A program made the translations under genes and the position numbers. A DNA stretch of 64,000 nt from Ailanthus altissimus (lineage: Eukaryota > Streptophyta > Magnoliopsida > Sapindales > Simaroubaceae), in assembly GCA_946807835.1 (NCBI GenBank), contig OX327699.1:23052014-23116013 (forward strand), given 5' to 3'. Below the pieces are notes generated by a model. The model made no database searches. It was not told the DNA's origin and saw only the letters and a program-made list of their open reading frames with translations. Positions 52,717-64,000 of the stretch are shown piece after piece (position 1 is the stretch's first letter; every line of letters begins with the position of its first letter).

Positions 52717-53608
52717 AATGATGCAAATGACATTGCACAACCTATACGCATACAAGACAAAGAATTCGCACGTGGGCTTGGAAGGGCTCAACTCCATCAA
52801 TCACATGATACATTAAGTTTGCCAAATGGGCCAATCACAAGACTTAGAGCCAAGCAATTTAAAGAAGCATTAAATGGGCTGATTCAACAAGTTTGTGGGA
52901 GGGCAAACACATGGAGGCCTAGCATAAGCCCAAATACATTTCAAATCAATCCAAATCAAATTCAAGGAAACCTAATCACTTTGATTAAGGCAGAATTTCT
53001 GGAAAGTTGAATATTCAAGGAAACATAATTCCTTTGATTTAGGCATGTTTTCTGAAAATTTGAATATTCAAGGAAACATAATTCCTTTGATTTAGGCATG
53101 TTTTCTGGAAAATTTGAATATTCAAGGAAACCATGTTTTCTGGAAATTTGAATATTCAAGGAATCCTAATCCCTTTGATTTAGGCATGTTTTCTGGAAAT
53201 TTGATTAAGTTTGAATTTTGTTGTTATATTAGTTGTAAGTTTGAATTTGTATTTGAAAGTTGTAACTTGACATCTCTTATGGTCTCTATAAATACCATGG
53301 AGATTGAGAGTGGGAGGACAGATTTCAGACAATAATATTTGAGAGTTTTTGTGTTCTTCTTTCATTCTTGAAAGGACTTGAACTTATCAAGCTTGTTCTT
53401 GTGGCGTTCAAACAACCGGACTTATCACCTAGATTCTTGAAGTGTCCTTGGGGTTTCTTGGTGTGGCGTCCTATATCCATCCATAGTCTTGGTTCTTGGT
53501 TTGCTAACTCAAGGGTTAAGACTCGTCAAACCTGCGTCTTGAAGATCTCGGGTTCAATTCCATATTGTGGTGCTGGGTTTTGTCACATTGTTGGCAAGGT
53601 TCATATCA
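52717..53608 (+). repeat. 5' LTR of the gypsy element
   Basis: Runs from AATGATGCAAATGAC to GTTCATATCA; the TGAT...ATCA core gives the usual inverted ends. A CTCTATAAATACC TATA box lies near 53284. Confidence 0.9.
53000..53205 (+). repeat. 53-55-bp tandem repeats inside the gypsy LTR
   Basis: GAATATTCAAGG recurs at 53009, 53062, 53117 and 53150 within units of the form ...CCTTTGATTTAGGCATGTTTTCTGG...; the third unit is shortened. The same array is in the 3' LTR at 59020-59225. Confidence 0.8.
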
Positions 53609-53610
53609 TT

Positions 53611-53622
53611 TGGTATCAGAGC
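53611..53622 (+). other. Primer-binding site (initiator tRNA-Met) of the gypsy element
   Basis: TGGTATCAGAGC two bases after the 5' LTR. Confidence 0.88.
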
Positions 53623-54158
53623 TTTGGTTTCAAGGCAAGTTTGAATTATCATTTTATTTTATTTCATTGTTCCATTTATCTTTACATAAATTCGTATTTT
53701 ATTTTATCTCTGGTTTCTGATTTAGAAAAAAAAAAGAAGAAAAAAAAAAGAAAAGAAAAGAAAAAGATAGAAAAGAAAAAAAAAAAAGAAAGACAAAAGA
53801 AAAGGCCAGAAATTTGTTGCAAATTCTAAATTTTGAATTTCATCAGTTTGTCTACAACTTTGAACCAAATTTCCCAAGTATGTTACTAGCATCATTTTTC
53901 TTAAGGATGTATTCTTGAATCGCGTGACTTGTCTCGGTTGATTCTCATATTGAATTGCCACTTGAATCTTGATTATTGTTTTAGTCTGATTAAGGGTTAA
54001 AAGAAGACACGTGAGTGGAAAAAGGCAAAGAGAGGTGAGAACATAAGAGGGTAAAAGCCGTTTGAGTGCTAAACACGAGAGTAAGTAAATTTTCTTGAGT
54101 GAAACACGTGAGGGAGTGCTTGTGAGGCCTTAACTGTATTTTTTTGCAGATTCTAAAC

Positions 54159-57100
54159 ATGTTACACAATCAAGAAAACTCAAATGAAGAGGTACAACAA
54201 CCAACCAATCCTAACCTACAGTTGCAGGCATTATTGGGTGAAATGAGGCGGATGATGAGAACCGAATTAGAGCAAATTCACGAAAGAATGGACCGGCTGG
54301 AAAATTTAGGGCAGCATCAAAACTCGCCCATTGGGCAACCACCTAGGCGAGTGCAACCAGGAGTACAAAGGGGAGATGTTGGAGATGAAGAGGAGTTGGA
54401 TGAGCTGGATGAACCACCAATGAACCTAGGTAGATTTAGGCGTGGATTTGGAGATATAGGTGCTAGGAGGGGAATACCTAGGCGAGATGATGACTTGGGA
54501 AGCATTAAGGTGAAGATTCCACCTTTTCAAGGTAAAAATGATCCTGAGGCATATCTAGAATGGGAGATGAAGATAGAGATGATCTTCGATTGTCACAACT
54601 ATTCCGAGGCCAAAAAGGTAAAATTGGCTGCAATTGAATTCACTAACTATGCTATTGTTTGGTGGGATCAATTGTTGAAGGAAAGGAGGAGAAATCACGA
54701 ACGACCTGTTGAGACGTGGAACGAGATGAAGGCCATCATGAGGAGACGCTTCATTCCTAGCTACTACCATCGGGAGTTGTATAACAAGTTGCAACGTCTA
54801 ACTCAAGGATCCAAGAGCGTTGATGAATACTATAAAGAAATGGAGGTTGCTATGATTCAAGCAAATGTAGAGGAGGACAGAGAAGCCACTATGGCTAGGT
54901 TCTTGCATGGCTTAAACCGAGAGATAGCGGACATGGTGGAGATGCAACATTATGTCGAGTTGACAGATATGGTGCACCAAGCTATCAAAGTTGAGCAACA
55001 ATTGAGGCGAAGGAACATAGTTCGAAGGGGATCAAGCATGGCTGCCACAAACTCATGGCGACCAGCCCCTAAAAGAGATGAATTTTCATTAACTAAGCCT
55101 AAGTCTGAGCCATCTAAGGATGCCAAACAAGCTGCTACGTTGAAACAAGAGAAAACTGAATCCACAACTTCAAGAAATCGTGACATTAAGTGCTTTAAAT
55201 GCCAAGGTAGGGGACATATAGCTAGCCAATGTCCAAACAAAAGGGTAATGGTGATCAACACTCAAGGGGAGATCGAGTCGGAAGATGAGCAAGATGATGA
55301 AGTGGATGATATGCTACCTCTTGAAAATGACTATGAAGGACAATATGCAGTAGAAGGAGAATCATTGGTGGCAAGACGAGCTCTTAGCGCACAAGTTAAG
55401 GAAGAAGAAAACAATCAGCGAGAAAACTTGTTCCATACTAGATGTTTCGTGAACAACAAAGTTTGCAGCGTTATAGTTGATGGTGGGAGTTGCACCAATG
55501 TTGCCAGCACCGAATTAGTAGAAAAATTGGCATTACCTACCTTGAAACATCCACGACCATACCGACTTCAGTGGCTGAATAATTGCGGAGAAGTCAAGGT
55601 AACCAAACAGGTGATGGTGGCATTTTCCATTGGCAAATATGATGATGAGGTACTTTGTGATGTGGTACCTATGCATGCATGTCACATCTTATTGGGACGA
55701 CCATGGCAGTTCGATAGAAGAGTCACGCATGACGGTTACACCAACAGGTACTCTTTTATCATCAAGAAGCAGCCTATAACACTTGTACCATTAACACCAA
55801 AACAAATTCTTGAAGACCAACTGAAGATGCAAAAAGTGAGTGAAAAGAAAAAAGAAAATGAGAGAGAAGCCATAGCTACGAGAAAAGAAAATGAAAGGAG
55901 AGAAAAAGAGAAAGGTAAAGTCATGAAACATGGTGAAAATGAAAATGAGAGAGTTGCAGCCCGAGAGGAAAGATATAACTATATTGCAAAAAAGTGTGAG
56001 ATCAAGAGAGCTTTAATTTCACAACAACCCCTTATAGTACTTATGTACAAGGAGGCCCTTTTGTGTACTAACGATCTTGCTGGATCTTTGCCAAGCAATA
56101 TTATTTCTCTTTTGCAGAAATTCGATGATGTCTTTCTTGAGGAGGTACCTTCAGGCTTACCTCCAATTCGAGGAATTGAACATCAAATTGATTTCATACC
56201 TGGTGCAACAATTCCAAACAGGCCCGCTTATAGAAGTAATCCTGAGGAGACGAAAGAACTTCAACAGCAAGTTAACGAGCTAATGGAGAAAGGATATATT
56301 AGAGAGAGCATGAGTCCTTGTGCAGTTCCAGTCCTACTAGTGCCTAAGAAGGATGGGACATGGAGGATGTGTGTTGATTGTCGAGCCATCAACAACATTA
56401 CGGTAAAGTATCGCTATCCTATTCCTCGATTAGATGATATGTTAGATGAACTACATGGATCTTGTGTGTTTTCTAAGATTGATCTCAAGAGTGGATACCA
56501 TCAGATTAGGATGAAAGAAGGTGATGAATGGAAAACTGCATTTAAAACAAAATATGGTTTGTATGAATGGTTAGTTATGCCTTTTGGATTAACTAATGCA
56601 CCTAGTACTTTCATGAGACTTATGAACCATGTTTTGCGTGCTTTTATTGGAAAATTTGTAGTTGTGTACTTTGATGATATCCTGATATATAGTAAAAGCC
56701 TAGATGCTCATGTTGACCACTTAAAGCTTGTTTTAGAGGTTTTAAGGAAAGAAAGGTTGTTTGCTAACCTTAAGAAATGCACTTTTTGCACGGACAAACT
56801 TGTGTTTCTTGGTTTTGTTATAAGTTCTAAAGGAATTGAGGTTGACGACGAAAAGGTGAAGGCAATTCATGATTGGCCAACGCCTACTTCAGTGACACAA
56901 GTTAGAAGCTTCCATGGCTTAGCTAGTTTTTACCGACGTTTTGTTCGGGATTTCAGTAGCATAGCCGCACCCTTAACTGAAGTCATCAAGAAGAATGTTC
57001 CGTTTAAGTGGGGAGATGAGCAAGAAAAAGCATTCAAGCTAATCAAAGAGAAATTAACTAATGCACCTTTACTTGTTTTGCCTAACTTCACTAAAACGTT

Positions 57101-59030
57101 CGAAATTGAGTGTGATGCTTCAGGTATAGGTATCGGAGGAGTGTTGATGCAAGAGGGAAGACCGGTTGCATACTTTAGTGAGAAATTGAATGGTGCAGTC
57201 CTAAAATATTCCACTTATGACAAAGAATTGTATGCATTAGTTCGAACTTTGGAGACTTGGCAGCACTATCTATGGCCGAAAGAGTTTGTTATTCATACAG
57301 ATCATGAATCTTTGAAGCATTTAAAAGGGCAGCATAAGTTGAATAGACGCCATGCAAGTTGGGTAGAGTTCATTGAAACATTCCCCTATGTGATCAAATA
57401 TAAACAAGGTAAGGAAAATGTAGTTGCTGATGCACTATCACGCAGGTACGCTTTGCTTTCAACCCTTGATGCTAAATTGCTTGGATTTGATTACATTAAG
57501 GAGTTATATGCAAACGATTCTGATTTTGGTGACTTGTTTAAAATTTGCACTAAAAGGGCAAGTGGAAAATTTTATCTACATGATAATTTTCTGTTTCGAG
57601 AAAATAAATTGTGTGTTCCACATTCATCCTTGCGTGAATTACTTGTTCAGGAAGCACATGGTGGTGGTTTGATGGGTCACTTTGGGGTAGCAAAGACTTT
57701 AGGTGTATTGCATGAGCATTTCTTTTGGCCACACATGAAACGTGATGTAGAAAGGATTTGTGCGAGATGCATCACTTGCAGGCAAGCTAAGTCTAGGCAT
57801 CAACCACATGGGTTGTACACACCCCTCCCTATTCCTAATGCACCTTGGGTTGATATCTCTATGGATTTTGTTTTGGGCTTACCTAGGACTAAGAAGGGGA
57901 GAGACTCAGTTTTTGTGGTTGTTGATAGGTTCTCTAAAATGGCACATTTTATTGCATGCCATAAAACTGATGATGCATCACATATAGCCGATTTATTTTT
58001 CAAGGAGATTGTTAGGTTGCATGGCATGCCTAGGACTATTGTTTCTGATCGAGACTCGCGATTCTTGAGCTATTTCTGGAAGACTTTGTGGGGAAAGTTG
58101 GGAACAAAATTGTTGTTCTCTACTACATGTCACCCGCAAACTGATGATCAAACTGAAGTAGTGAATAGAACTTTATCTACTTTGTTGCGTGCTATCATAC
58201 AAAAAAATTTGAAAACATGGGAAGATTGTTTGCCGCATGTTGAATTTGCTTATAATCGTTGTGTTCATTCCGCAACTAAGTTTTCACCATTTGAGATTGT
58301 CTATGGGTTTAATCCGTTGACTCCTTTAGATTTAACTCCTTTACCTTTCAGCGAACGTGTTAACTTAGATGGAAAAAAGAAAGCAGATTTTATTAAGCAA
58401 ATTCATGAGAAAGCAAAGCAAAACATAGAATGGCGGACGGAGCAATATGCCAAACAGGCCAATAAGGGACGTAAGAAGGTTGTCTTTGAACCAGGAGATT
58501 GGGTTTGGTTGCATATGAGGAAGGACCGTTTTCCTGAGCAAAGACGTTCTAAACTCCTTCCTAGGGGTGATGGACCGTTTCGCGTATTGGAACGCATAAA
58601 TGACAATGCTTACAAAATTGAATTACCTGGTGAGTATGGTGTTAGTGCTAGCTTTAATGTTTCTGACTTATCTCCTTTCGATATAGGTGATGATGCAAAC
58701 GACGATTTGAGGACAAATCTTCTTCAAGAGGGGGAGAATGATGCAAATGACATTGCACAACCTATACGCATACAAGACAAAGAATTCGCACGTGGGCTTG
58801 GAAGGGCTCAACTCCATCAATCACATGATACATTAAGTTTGCCAAATGGGCCAATCACAAGACTTAGAGCCAAGCAATTTAAAGAAGCATTAAATGGGCT
58901 GATTCAACAAGTTTGTGGGAGGGCAAACACATGGAGGCCTAGCATAAGCCCAAATACATTTCAAATCAATCCAAATCAAATTCAAGGAAACCTAATCACT
59001 TTGATTAAGGCAGAATTTCTGGAAAGTTGA
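54159..59030 (+). CDS. Gypsy (CRM-type) gag-pol polyprotein, intact
   Basis: One frame of 1623 residues from ATG 54159 ([11 protein letters not shown]) to TGA at 59028-59030. In order: gag with the retrotransposon-gag core ([12 protein letters not shown], residues about 130-240); zinc knuckle [14 protein letters not shown] at 345-358; aspartic protease [11 protein letters not shown] with Asp441; reverse transcriptase with YFDD at 837-840; RNase H with Asp986 ([10 protein letters not shown]); integrase zinc site from His1167, and catalytic Asp1236, Asp1297 and Glu1333, a DD35E spacing. The C-terminus has [20 protein letters not shown]. From residue 1527 the frame is encoded by the 3' LTR itself and contains [20 protein letters not shown] (1564-1583), the CR-type tail of centromere-targeting chromoviruses. 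An overlap with the 3' LTR is a known CRM trait. All catalytic residues I can place are present. Confidence 0.92.
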   Translation: MLHNQENSNEEVQQPTNPNLQLQALLGEMRRMMRTELEQIHERMDRLENLGQHQNSPIGQPPRRVQPGVQRGDVGDEEELDELDEPPMNLGRFRRGFGDIGARRGIPRRDDDLGSIKVKIPPFQGKNDPEAYLEWEMKIEMIFDCHNYSEAKKVKLAAIEFTNYAIVWWDQLLKERRRNHERPVETWNEMKAIMRRRFIPSYYHRELYNKLQRLTQGSKSVDEYYKEMEVAMIQANVEEDREATMARFLHGLNREIADMVEMQHYVELTDMVHQAIKVEQQLRRRNIVRRGSSMAATNSWRPAPKRDEFSLTKPKSEPSKDAKQAATLKQEKTESTTSRNRDIKCFKCQGRGHIASQCPNKRVMVINTQGEIESEDEQDDEVDDMLPLENDYEGQYAVEGESLVARRALSAQVKEEENNQRENLFHTRCFVNNKVCSVIVDGGSCTNVASTELVEKLALPTLKHPRPYRLQWLNNCGEVKVTKQVMVAFSIGKYDDEVLCDVVPMHACHILLGRPWQFDRRVTHDGYTNRYSFIIKKQPITLVPLTPKQILEDQLKMQKVSEKKKENEREAIATRKENERREKEKGKVMKHGENENERVAAREERYNYIAKKCEIKRALISQQPLIVLMYKEALLCTNDLAGSLPSNIISLLQKFDDVFLEEVPSGLPPIRGIEHQIDFIPGATIPNRPAYRSNPEETKELQQQVNELMEKGYIRESMSPCAVPVLLVPKKDGTWRMCVDCRAINNITVKYRYPIPRLDDMLDELHGSCVFSKIDLKSGYHQIRMKEGDEWKTAFKTKYGLYEWLVMPFGLTNAPSTFMRLMNHVLRAFIGKFVVVYFDDILIYSKSLDAHVDHLKLVLEVLRKERLFANLKKCTFCTDKLVFLGFVISSKGIEVDDEKVKAIHDWPTPTSVTQVRSFHGLASFYRRFVRDFSSIAAPLTEVIKKNVPFKWGDEQEKAFKLIKEKLTNAPLLVLPNFTKTFEIECDASGIGIGGVLMQEGRPVAYFSEKLNGAVLKYSTYDKELYALVRTLETWQHYLWPKEFVIHTDHESLKHLKGQHKLNRRHASWVEFIETFPYVIKYKQGKENVVADALSRRYALLSTLDAKLLGFDYIKELYANDSDFGDLFKICTKRASGKFYLHDNFLFRENKLCVPHSSLRELLVQEAHGGGLMGHFGVAKTLGVLHEHFFWPHMKRDVERICARCITCRQAKSRHQPHGLYTPLPIPNAPWVDISMDFVLGLPRTKKGRDSVFVVVDRFSKMAHFIACHKTDDASHIADLFFKEIVRLHGMPRTIVSDRDSRFLSYFWKTLWGKLGTKLLFSTTCHPQTDDQTEVVNRTLSTLLRAIIQKNLKTWEDCLPHVEFAYNRCVHSATKFSPFEIVYGFNPLTPLDLTPLPFSERVNLDGKKKADFIKQIHEKAKQNIEWRTEQYAKQANKGRKKVVFEPGDWVWLHMRKDRFPEQRRSKLLPRGDGPFRVLERINDNAYKIELPGEYGVSASFNVSDLSPFDIGDDANDDLRTNLLQEGENDANDIAQPIRIQDKEFARGLGRAQLHQSHDTLSLPNGPITRLRAKQFKEALNGLIQQVCGRANTWRPSISPNTFQINPNQIQGNLITLIKAEFLES

Positions 59031-59628
59031 ATATTCAAGGAAACATAATTCCTTTGATTTAGGCATGTTTTCTAGAAATTTGAATATTCAAGGAAACATA
59101 ATTCCTTTGATTTAGGCATGTTTTCTGGAAAATTTGAATATTCAAGGAAACCATGTTTTCTGGAAATTTGAATATTCAAGGAATCCTAATCCCTTTGATT
59201 TAGGCATGTTTTCTGGAAATTTGATTAAGTTTGAATTTTGTTGTTATATTAGTTGTAAGTTTGAATTTGTATTTGAAAGTTGTAACTTGACATCTCTTAT
59301 GGTCTCTATAAATACCATGGAGATTGAGAGTGGGAGGACAGATTTCAGACAATAATATTTGAGAGTTTTTGTGTTCTTCTTTCATTCTTGAAAGGACTTG
59401 AACTTATCAAGCTTGTTCTTGTGGCGTTCAAACAACCGGACTTATCACCTAGATTCTTGAAGTGTCCTTGGGGTTTCTTGGTGTGGCGTCCTATATCCAT
59501 CCATAGTCTTGGTTCTTGGTTTGCTAACTCAAGGGTTAAGACTCGTCAAACCTGCGTCTTGAAGATCTCGGGTTCAATTCCATATTGTGGTGCTGGGTTT
59601 TGTCACATTGTTGGCAAGGTTCATATCA
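58737..59628 (+). repeat. 3' LTR of the gypsy element
   Basis: Direct repeat of 52717-53608, identical by eye except for two bases. Its first 294 bases are also coding (C-terminus of the polyprotein). Confidence 0.9.
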
Positions 59629-59633
59629 GGGTA

Positions 59634-60127
59634 GAATGAGGTTGAAGCTTGTTGATGGTGGTAGAAGGAAAGAGATGATAGTATAAACACCCAAATACTT
59701 GAAGATAAGAATAAGAAGGGTTTTTTTGATAAAGAACATTCAATGTGTTAATGGTAGGGAGTTTGATAATGGGTCGTTTTAGAAATTTTGTAAAGTTAAT
59801 GGGTTAACTTTTCGTCTATCTTGTCTACATACTTCCTCACAAAATGGAAAAGTTGAGAGAAAAATTCGTACCATTAACAACCTTATTCGTACTTTATTAA
59901 CTCATGCATCATTACCTCCCTCGTTTTGGCATCATGCATTACAAATGGTAACATATTATTTGTTAGGTGTATATTGACTTTCTTAATTATAGCCTAATAT
60001 GTTGATTATAACTGATGTATATAAACACAATTATGCTAATGTAATAAGGGAGGATTATTTTTTTTTTATATATACATTATTCTAATAATATTCACTAAAT
60101 CAAAATAATTTAAAATATATTCTATTA
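59634..60127. mobile_element. Rearranged head of the minus-strand copia element
   Basis: 59634-59720 reads on the minus strand (YLQVFGCLYYHLFPSTTINK). At about 59720 the strand switches: 59721-59970 encodes copia integrase on the plus strand (NGREFDNGSF, then a TAG, and SSQNGKVERKIRTINNLIRT). This runs into the distal half of the LTR, also plus-sense (GTGTATATTGAC...GGAGGATTATT, 59971-60057). The proximal half of the LTR (TATATACATTATTC...TATTCTATTA, about 60066-60127) then returns to minus orientation and ends at the TSD. Confidence 0.78.
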
Positions 60128-60132
60128 CTCAG

Positions 60133-61615
60133 TACGAGAGTCAGTTCAATTATTATTGAGTTGGAGCAAATAAAAAGCAGTAAATTTTGTAAGGGAAATC
60201 TTTATCAGTAATGGGCTAATTGGCCACCACATTAATTTATAATAATAAATCAAAACGAACCCACATTATGGCTTGTAGTGTCATTTTCATGGTCCATTTT
60301 ATTTGGTATTTAATTGGTCCTGCCAAAGGAAGAACCCAAATTGGGAATTTTAATCCTTCTCCATAAGCAGATGTGAAACCAAGATGTTGAACGTCAATTT
60401 CTTGATTATTTTAGACCAAGGAATTATTGATTGGTGGCTCAGGTTAATCAACATTCTACCCACAAAAAAAAAAAATTATACATTGCTATCTATCAACTAC
60501 CTAGGATTTTTCCAGATTATGGTCACTTTGACGGCTGCTTATTTACGAAGTTGGGTAATATTGATTAAAACATACTCTAAAGCAACTACAAAAGTACCTA
60601 CATTTCACGCAAAGCGTGACGATAATCAGGGTTGATTAAGATGAGTCCTGGTAAAGGCACTGGCACACAACTGATTGCAAGTAACAATAATCACTTTTGG
60701 AGATTTGGGTAATCCAAGTGGATGCACTGAGAAAGGGGCCCAGATCTGTTATCTCAAAGCCCAAAATTAACCTTCAACTCTGCCTAGATTCTACCCAGAA
60801 CTCTTTGGAATGAATAATTGAGAGCGTTCATCCAATCAATATTCAATACACCAATACGCGTAGCATTGCGAAAAGATATTTTTAAGAAATTAAACTGTCA
60901 AGAGAGCGATGCACTTTTTCAAACTCTCTCCTGCATTTGTCAACTTTAGAAATAGAGTGATATCAAGAATAAATACCAGCCTGGCCCTGGAACAGGACAT
61001 CTTTAATTTCTTAGGAGTGATATGATTATCACCACTGTCCTTGAGATTCATATGCTTCCATTTCTCTTTTAGGATGGAATTGAAAATTATTTTCTTTCTA
61101 TCATATCAGTGAAGGCATTGTCAGATAACTAATTAATATAAACTCTTTATCCATTTTAAAGCTTAGGATTATTTTTAAGTAAAAGAAAGACCATTGAACT
61201 AAATAACAACTTGGAATTAATGGTTGTTGGTAGAGATGGAAAATAAACGCTATAAAACCATTGAGGTGTTCTAGAGAAACATTTCCTTCACATATTTTGT
61301 TTTGATATATTTTTATTTTTGACTAGAAAAAGCATAGCAAAATGGAGAAAAGGAACAGAAAATTTATTGTTTTGTTCTCCACGTACGGAAAGAAACAAAC
61401 TTCATTATTTTCTGAGTTCATCAACTGTAAAGTACAATAGCAAAATTAAATTTCGTAATTTTTACACAGAAATTAATTAACATGATAACATCGTTTTATA
61501 TTTTATTTATGATGTCTTTTTTTTTTTCTGGTCACAAGCAAGCAGCGGCACAAATATCATGCACGACATATAGATATGGACACTCGAAAGCAGAGATGTA
61601 GCCAGTTGGGTTGTT
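60133..61615. other. Intergenic region between copia and the GASA gene
   Basis: No gene recognised. The plus-strand frame 60384-60635 shows no domain. It should include the 3' untranslated region of the minus-strand GASA gene. Confidence 0.4.
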
Positions 61616-62122
61616 TCAAGGGCACTTGCGTCTGCCGCCGTGGGTGGTCAAGCTGGCGTAGCAAGGGCAGACATCAAGGTTGCCTGAAGTGCCTGGAGGA
61701 ACACAATTGCAACGTGCACAGCAGGTTCCACAAGCCCTCTTGCAGAGTCTTGGCCTCGACGATAACCGGCATCTGGCATCACAAGCGGCTCCACAATCTG
61801 ACAAAATAGGAATTATAAGTGATTAGTGGCAGGATTATATATGTAATCCAATCAAACATTAGTATTGCTTTGCCCGATTGATAACATATTCAAAAAGTAA
61901 TAAGATTAACAAATACCAATAGTAGCAGGAGAGGGATATCCGGCTTCTCCATTTGTGTAAACCTGCATATTTTAGAAACACGTTTTTTGGGTTAGTAAGT
62001 AATTGATTGAACATCTAATGTGTTACAAGACAGAAATTTTATACCATCTGATCAGCTTCAACGAGATTGAGAAGAAGAAGTGAGAGGAGAATTGAAGCAA
62101 TGAAAGCCTTGGAGATGGCCAT
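61616..62122 (-). CDS. GASA1: GASA/snakin-type cysteine-rich secreted peptide, GASA1-like
   Basis: Three exons, 62045-62122, 61917-61962 and 61616-61797, join in frame into 101 residues. The first exon is a clear signal peptide (MAISKAFIASILLSLLLLNL, cleavage expected after VEA). A short variable linker (VYTNGEAGYPSPATI) follows. The C-terminal GASA domain has all twelve cysteines in the family spacing, starting CGAACDARC, through CKRACGTCCARCNCVPPGT, and ending LTTHGGRRKCP. GASA peptides are gibberellin- or stress-regulated secreted or wall peptides; snakins are antimicrobial. The N-terminal MAISKA and the domain resemble Arabidopsis GASA1 (At1g75750) most closely. The only unusual positions are VCPC, where many members have KCQC or KCPC. 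The gene looks fully functional. Confidence 0.93.
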
Positions 62123-62231
62123 GGCTAGAAACTGGAGCTTTTTATTTATTTTGTTGAGAACCTGATATCTATTTCAAAAACTTAATAATTTTCTCTCTTT
62201 GTTGGTGCATAAATGAGAGCGAGAATGTTGG

Positions 62232-62239
62232 TATTTATA
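62232..62239 (-). promoter_or_regulatory. TATA box of the GASA gene
   Basis: TATAAATA on the minus strand, 110 bp upstream of the ATG, so transcription would start near 62205 and give a leader of about 80 bases. Confidence 0.6.
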
Positions 62240-63132
62240 GGGAGATTTTTAAAGTGAGAGACATTAGAGAAATAAAAGAGGGGCCGGTGCATGCTGGGGA
62301 AGGGTCGCAAGGCCATTGTCATAATGTGTACACGTAACTAGTGGAAAAGGAAACTGTCATGGACCTATATATGGCGATCACTTGTCAGGATTATCTGGTG
62401 AAAAAAAAAAGGCCATCGGGAAACGTCTAGTTTAAATCACTTTTTGGTGGATCTTTTCGTTTCTCTCTTGGCTAGTTGGCTTTTCAGCTGCTCATGGTTT
62501 TCACTTTTTTTTTTTCAACATTAATTTCCGTGAAATTTATAACATAATTAACGTGGATAAATCACGGTTTATCGGACTCTTTTGACTGATTTGACCCGAC
62601 TTGCAAAGCTGTTATATGATAAATTATTGTCATAGTCAACCGAGAACAACTATTTAAAATTAAATTACCAAAAAGTGTTTGTTACTTGTTATTAAATAGA
62701 TAAATTATTGTATGCTATATAGTGTAATTTCCGTGCAAGTGAAGAATTGTGAATTACCCGACGACCTCGAACTCTCGATAATGTTAATTACCGACGTCCA
62801 TATTTTTTACTTTCTACATAAGGATTATTTATCACCTAATGTCTAGACAGATAAAGTTAAGAAATGAGCAGGAAATAACAATAATCGAAGAGCGCATAAT
62901 TTTAACGTACTTAAAAAATTTGTGCCAAACTTCTCATTGCCTATGTATTGTTCTAGAATCCATAATTATTTTTTCACTCAGAACACCATAATCTTTCTGA
63001 TACAGTATTAAACGAACCAAGCACCGGAATTAAAAGCATGCTCAATTGCTCATAAATTAAAATAGGGATGCCTTCTTCATGAAGATGAAAGTATAGCCCC
63101 TGCAGGGGTCTAGTTTTGTTAAAGGATTTGGT
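62240..63132. other. Upstream region of the GASA gene
   Basis: Promoter territory of the minus-strand GASA gene. No other gene recognised. Confidence 0.35.
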
Positions 63133-63426
63133 ATGCCAGTTAAGAAAATTCACTGGGCTGCTCTAATGAAGAGGGAAAGGAAAGACAAGAAAAGGGCAGC
63201 AGATGAAAATCAGAAAGACGGGGCGGGTTCGACGAAGAAGCCAAAGGAGTGTGAACGAGTCTCCTCTTGCTTCCTAGAAACCACCATTTCTTCGAACAGT
63301 TGTTTTAAATCGTTTGTTATGACAAAGGCAAAAGATAGAAGGACAGAGATAGATCCGTCAAAATTTGAAAATTACAGGTTACGGATATGTGGATATATGG
63401 GTTTTTGTTTGACTACCCCTTTGTAG
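63133..63426 (+). CDS. Unassigned Lys-rich open frame
   Basis: 97 codons from ATG 63133 with a basic start (KKIHWAALMKRERKDKKRAAD) and a GSTKKPKE stretch. No domain recognised. It could be an exon of a gene extending to the right or a chance frame. Base composition is less AT-rich than the flanks up to about 63240 only. Confidence 0.2.
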   Translation: MPVKKIHWAALMKRERKDKKRAADENQKDGAGSTKKPKECERVSSCFLETTISSNSCFKSFVMTKAKDRRTEIDPSKFENYRLRICGYMGFCLTTPL

Positions 63427-64000
63427 AAGAGATTTCCATTCTCTAATCAGGTCAATATGATATCGAAAATTTTGCAGATGTTTTATTTTTGGCTCCTCTT
63501 AATTTTATATTGATTTTGTGATTGAATTTCCCGAAATTAGCATCAGATGATATAATATGAATCCTTTTTGTTTTTTCAGAAGATTCCGATTGAAATGACC
63601 TTTGCGTGATCATTATGTTTGTGTTGGTCAATCCTTGAATGCCATTATCAAATGTTTGTATTTGGTTGAATATAAGCCTAGATGTTCAAAGAACAAATAA
63701 TCAAAAAGACAAGAACATTATTCTATATAAAAAAAAGAAAATTCGTCAACTTAAACGATAGCAGGTCAATGAACTAGAATAAAATTAACTTTTTAAATAA
63801 CAAAATTGAGAAATAGTCATCTGAAATAAAGATATCCTTTTTTTTTATTTAAAATATCTATAAATATTGAAGTATAATATATTTTTTTCATGAGACAATA
63901 GTACTTGTTTAAATTGTTCAATAATAAAAGATTTATTGTGTATAACTCAACTAAAATAAAAATTTTAAGTTGGAATCTTTTTTATGGGTGGCAAATAAAA
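63427..64000. other. AT-rich right end of window
   Basis: No coding, RNA or repeat feature recognised. Confidence 0.35.

Larger units (their letters stand above)
52712..59633 (+). mobile_element. Young, apparently intact Ty3-gypsy element of the CRM (centromeric chromovirus) type
   Basis: The element is 52717-59628 (6912 bp) with 5-bp TSD GGGTA at 52712-52716 and 59629-59633. Removing it and one TSD copy rejoins the interrupted copia frame (HST before, PCVFL after), which confirms the ends. Two 892-bp LTRs, a PBS, a polypurine tract (AAGAGGGGGAG, 58726-58736) and one uninterrupted polyprotein frame are all present. The LTRs differ at only two adjacent positions by eye (53054-53055 against 59074-59075), so insertion was very recent. 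Assignment to CRM rests on the domain order and on a polyprotein C-terminus that runs into the 3' LTR with a GPITR...KEALNGL motif. Confidence 0.9.
50536..60127 (-). mobile_element. Rearranged Ty1-copia element (minus strand), split by a gypsy insertion
   Basis: A 5-bp TSD CTCAG flanks the whole unit (50531-50535 and 60128-60132). The 3' LTR at 50536-50702 is short (167 bp) and, on the minus strand, begins TGATAGAATATA and ends TTCTTCTTTCA. The polypurine tract GACTGCGGGAGTG abuts it. The pol region 50703-52711 reads on the minus strand. The gypsy element at 52717-59628 interrupts it with its own TSD. A further 87 bp of minus-strand pol follow at 59634-59720. The expected 5' half (gag, protease, most of integrase) is missing and replaced by a short inverted block (59721-60057). 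Confidence 0.85.

Noticed and set aside
52819..53010. Plus-strand frame in the 5' LTR of the gypsy element
   Set aside because: It is the LTR copy of the polyprotein tail, not a separate gene.

Overview
The window is nuclear DNA from a dicot plant. Genes are split by GT-AG introns, the spacers are AT-rich, LTR retrotransposons and TIR transposons are abundant, and several genes belong to plant-specific families. Gene content and style would fit a woody dicot such as Citrus, but the species is not proven by the sequence.

Host genes from left to right: (1) TRM6, non-catalytic subunit of the tRNA m1A58 methyltransferase, minus strand, running off the left edge. (2) A C2H2 zinc-finger protein of the At1g75710 type, 4195-5987. 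(3) A small plant-specific protein at 16077-16475. (4) A WEB/DUF827 coiled-coil protein of the At1g75720 type, 27516-28754, minus. (5) A broken plastid-type hexokinase (HXK3-like), 31932-34810. (6) An otherwise complete AP-2 sigma adaptin gene with an in-frame TAG at codon 27, 36619-38828. (7) A 13-exon Q-rich, presumably nuclear protein of unknown function, 39827-44089, minus. (8) A GASA/snakin cysteine-rich peptide of the GASA1 type, 61616-62122, minus. Genes 2, 4 and 8, and perhaps 7, match the Arabidopsis At1g75710-At1g75750 neighbourhood as I recall it. Genes 5 and 6 match the adjacent Arabidopsis pair At1g47840 (HXK3) and At1g47830 (AP2S). The HXK3-AP2S pair therefore looks like a block copied into the At1g757xx neighbourhood and now decaying.

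The rest is mobile DNA. There are four Mutator-like long-TIR elements, two of them with perfect 9-bp target duplications, and a short MITE. A 3.24-kb hAT-type element (45395-48634, TSD GTACAAGC) is filled by a 42-bp tandem array that also has a 912-bp higher-order period; a decayed hAT-like relative lies at 9877-11128. A degenerate Ty1-copia element (17368-25827) carries two nested insertions that look like solo LTRs. A second, rearranged copia element (50536-60127, TSD CTCAG) is interrupted by a young, apparently intact Ty3-gypsy element of the CRM type (52717-59628, TSD GGGTA). The two 892-bp LTRs of that gypsy element differ at only two positions by eye, and its single 1623-codon polyprotein frame reads into the 3' LTR. 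I found no rRNA or tRNA genes, CRISPR arrays or prokaryotic features.
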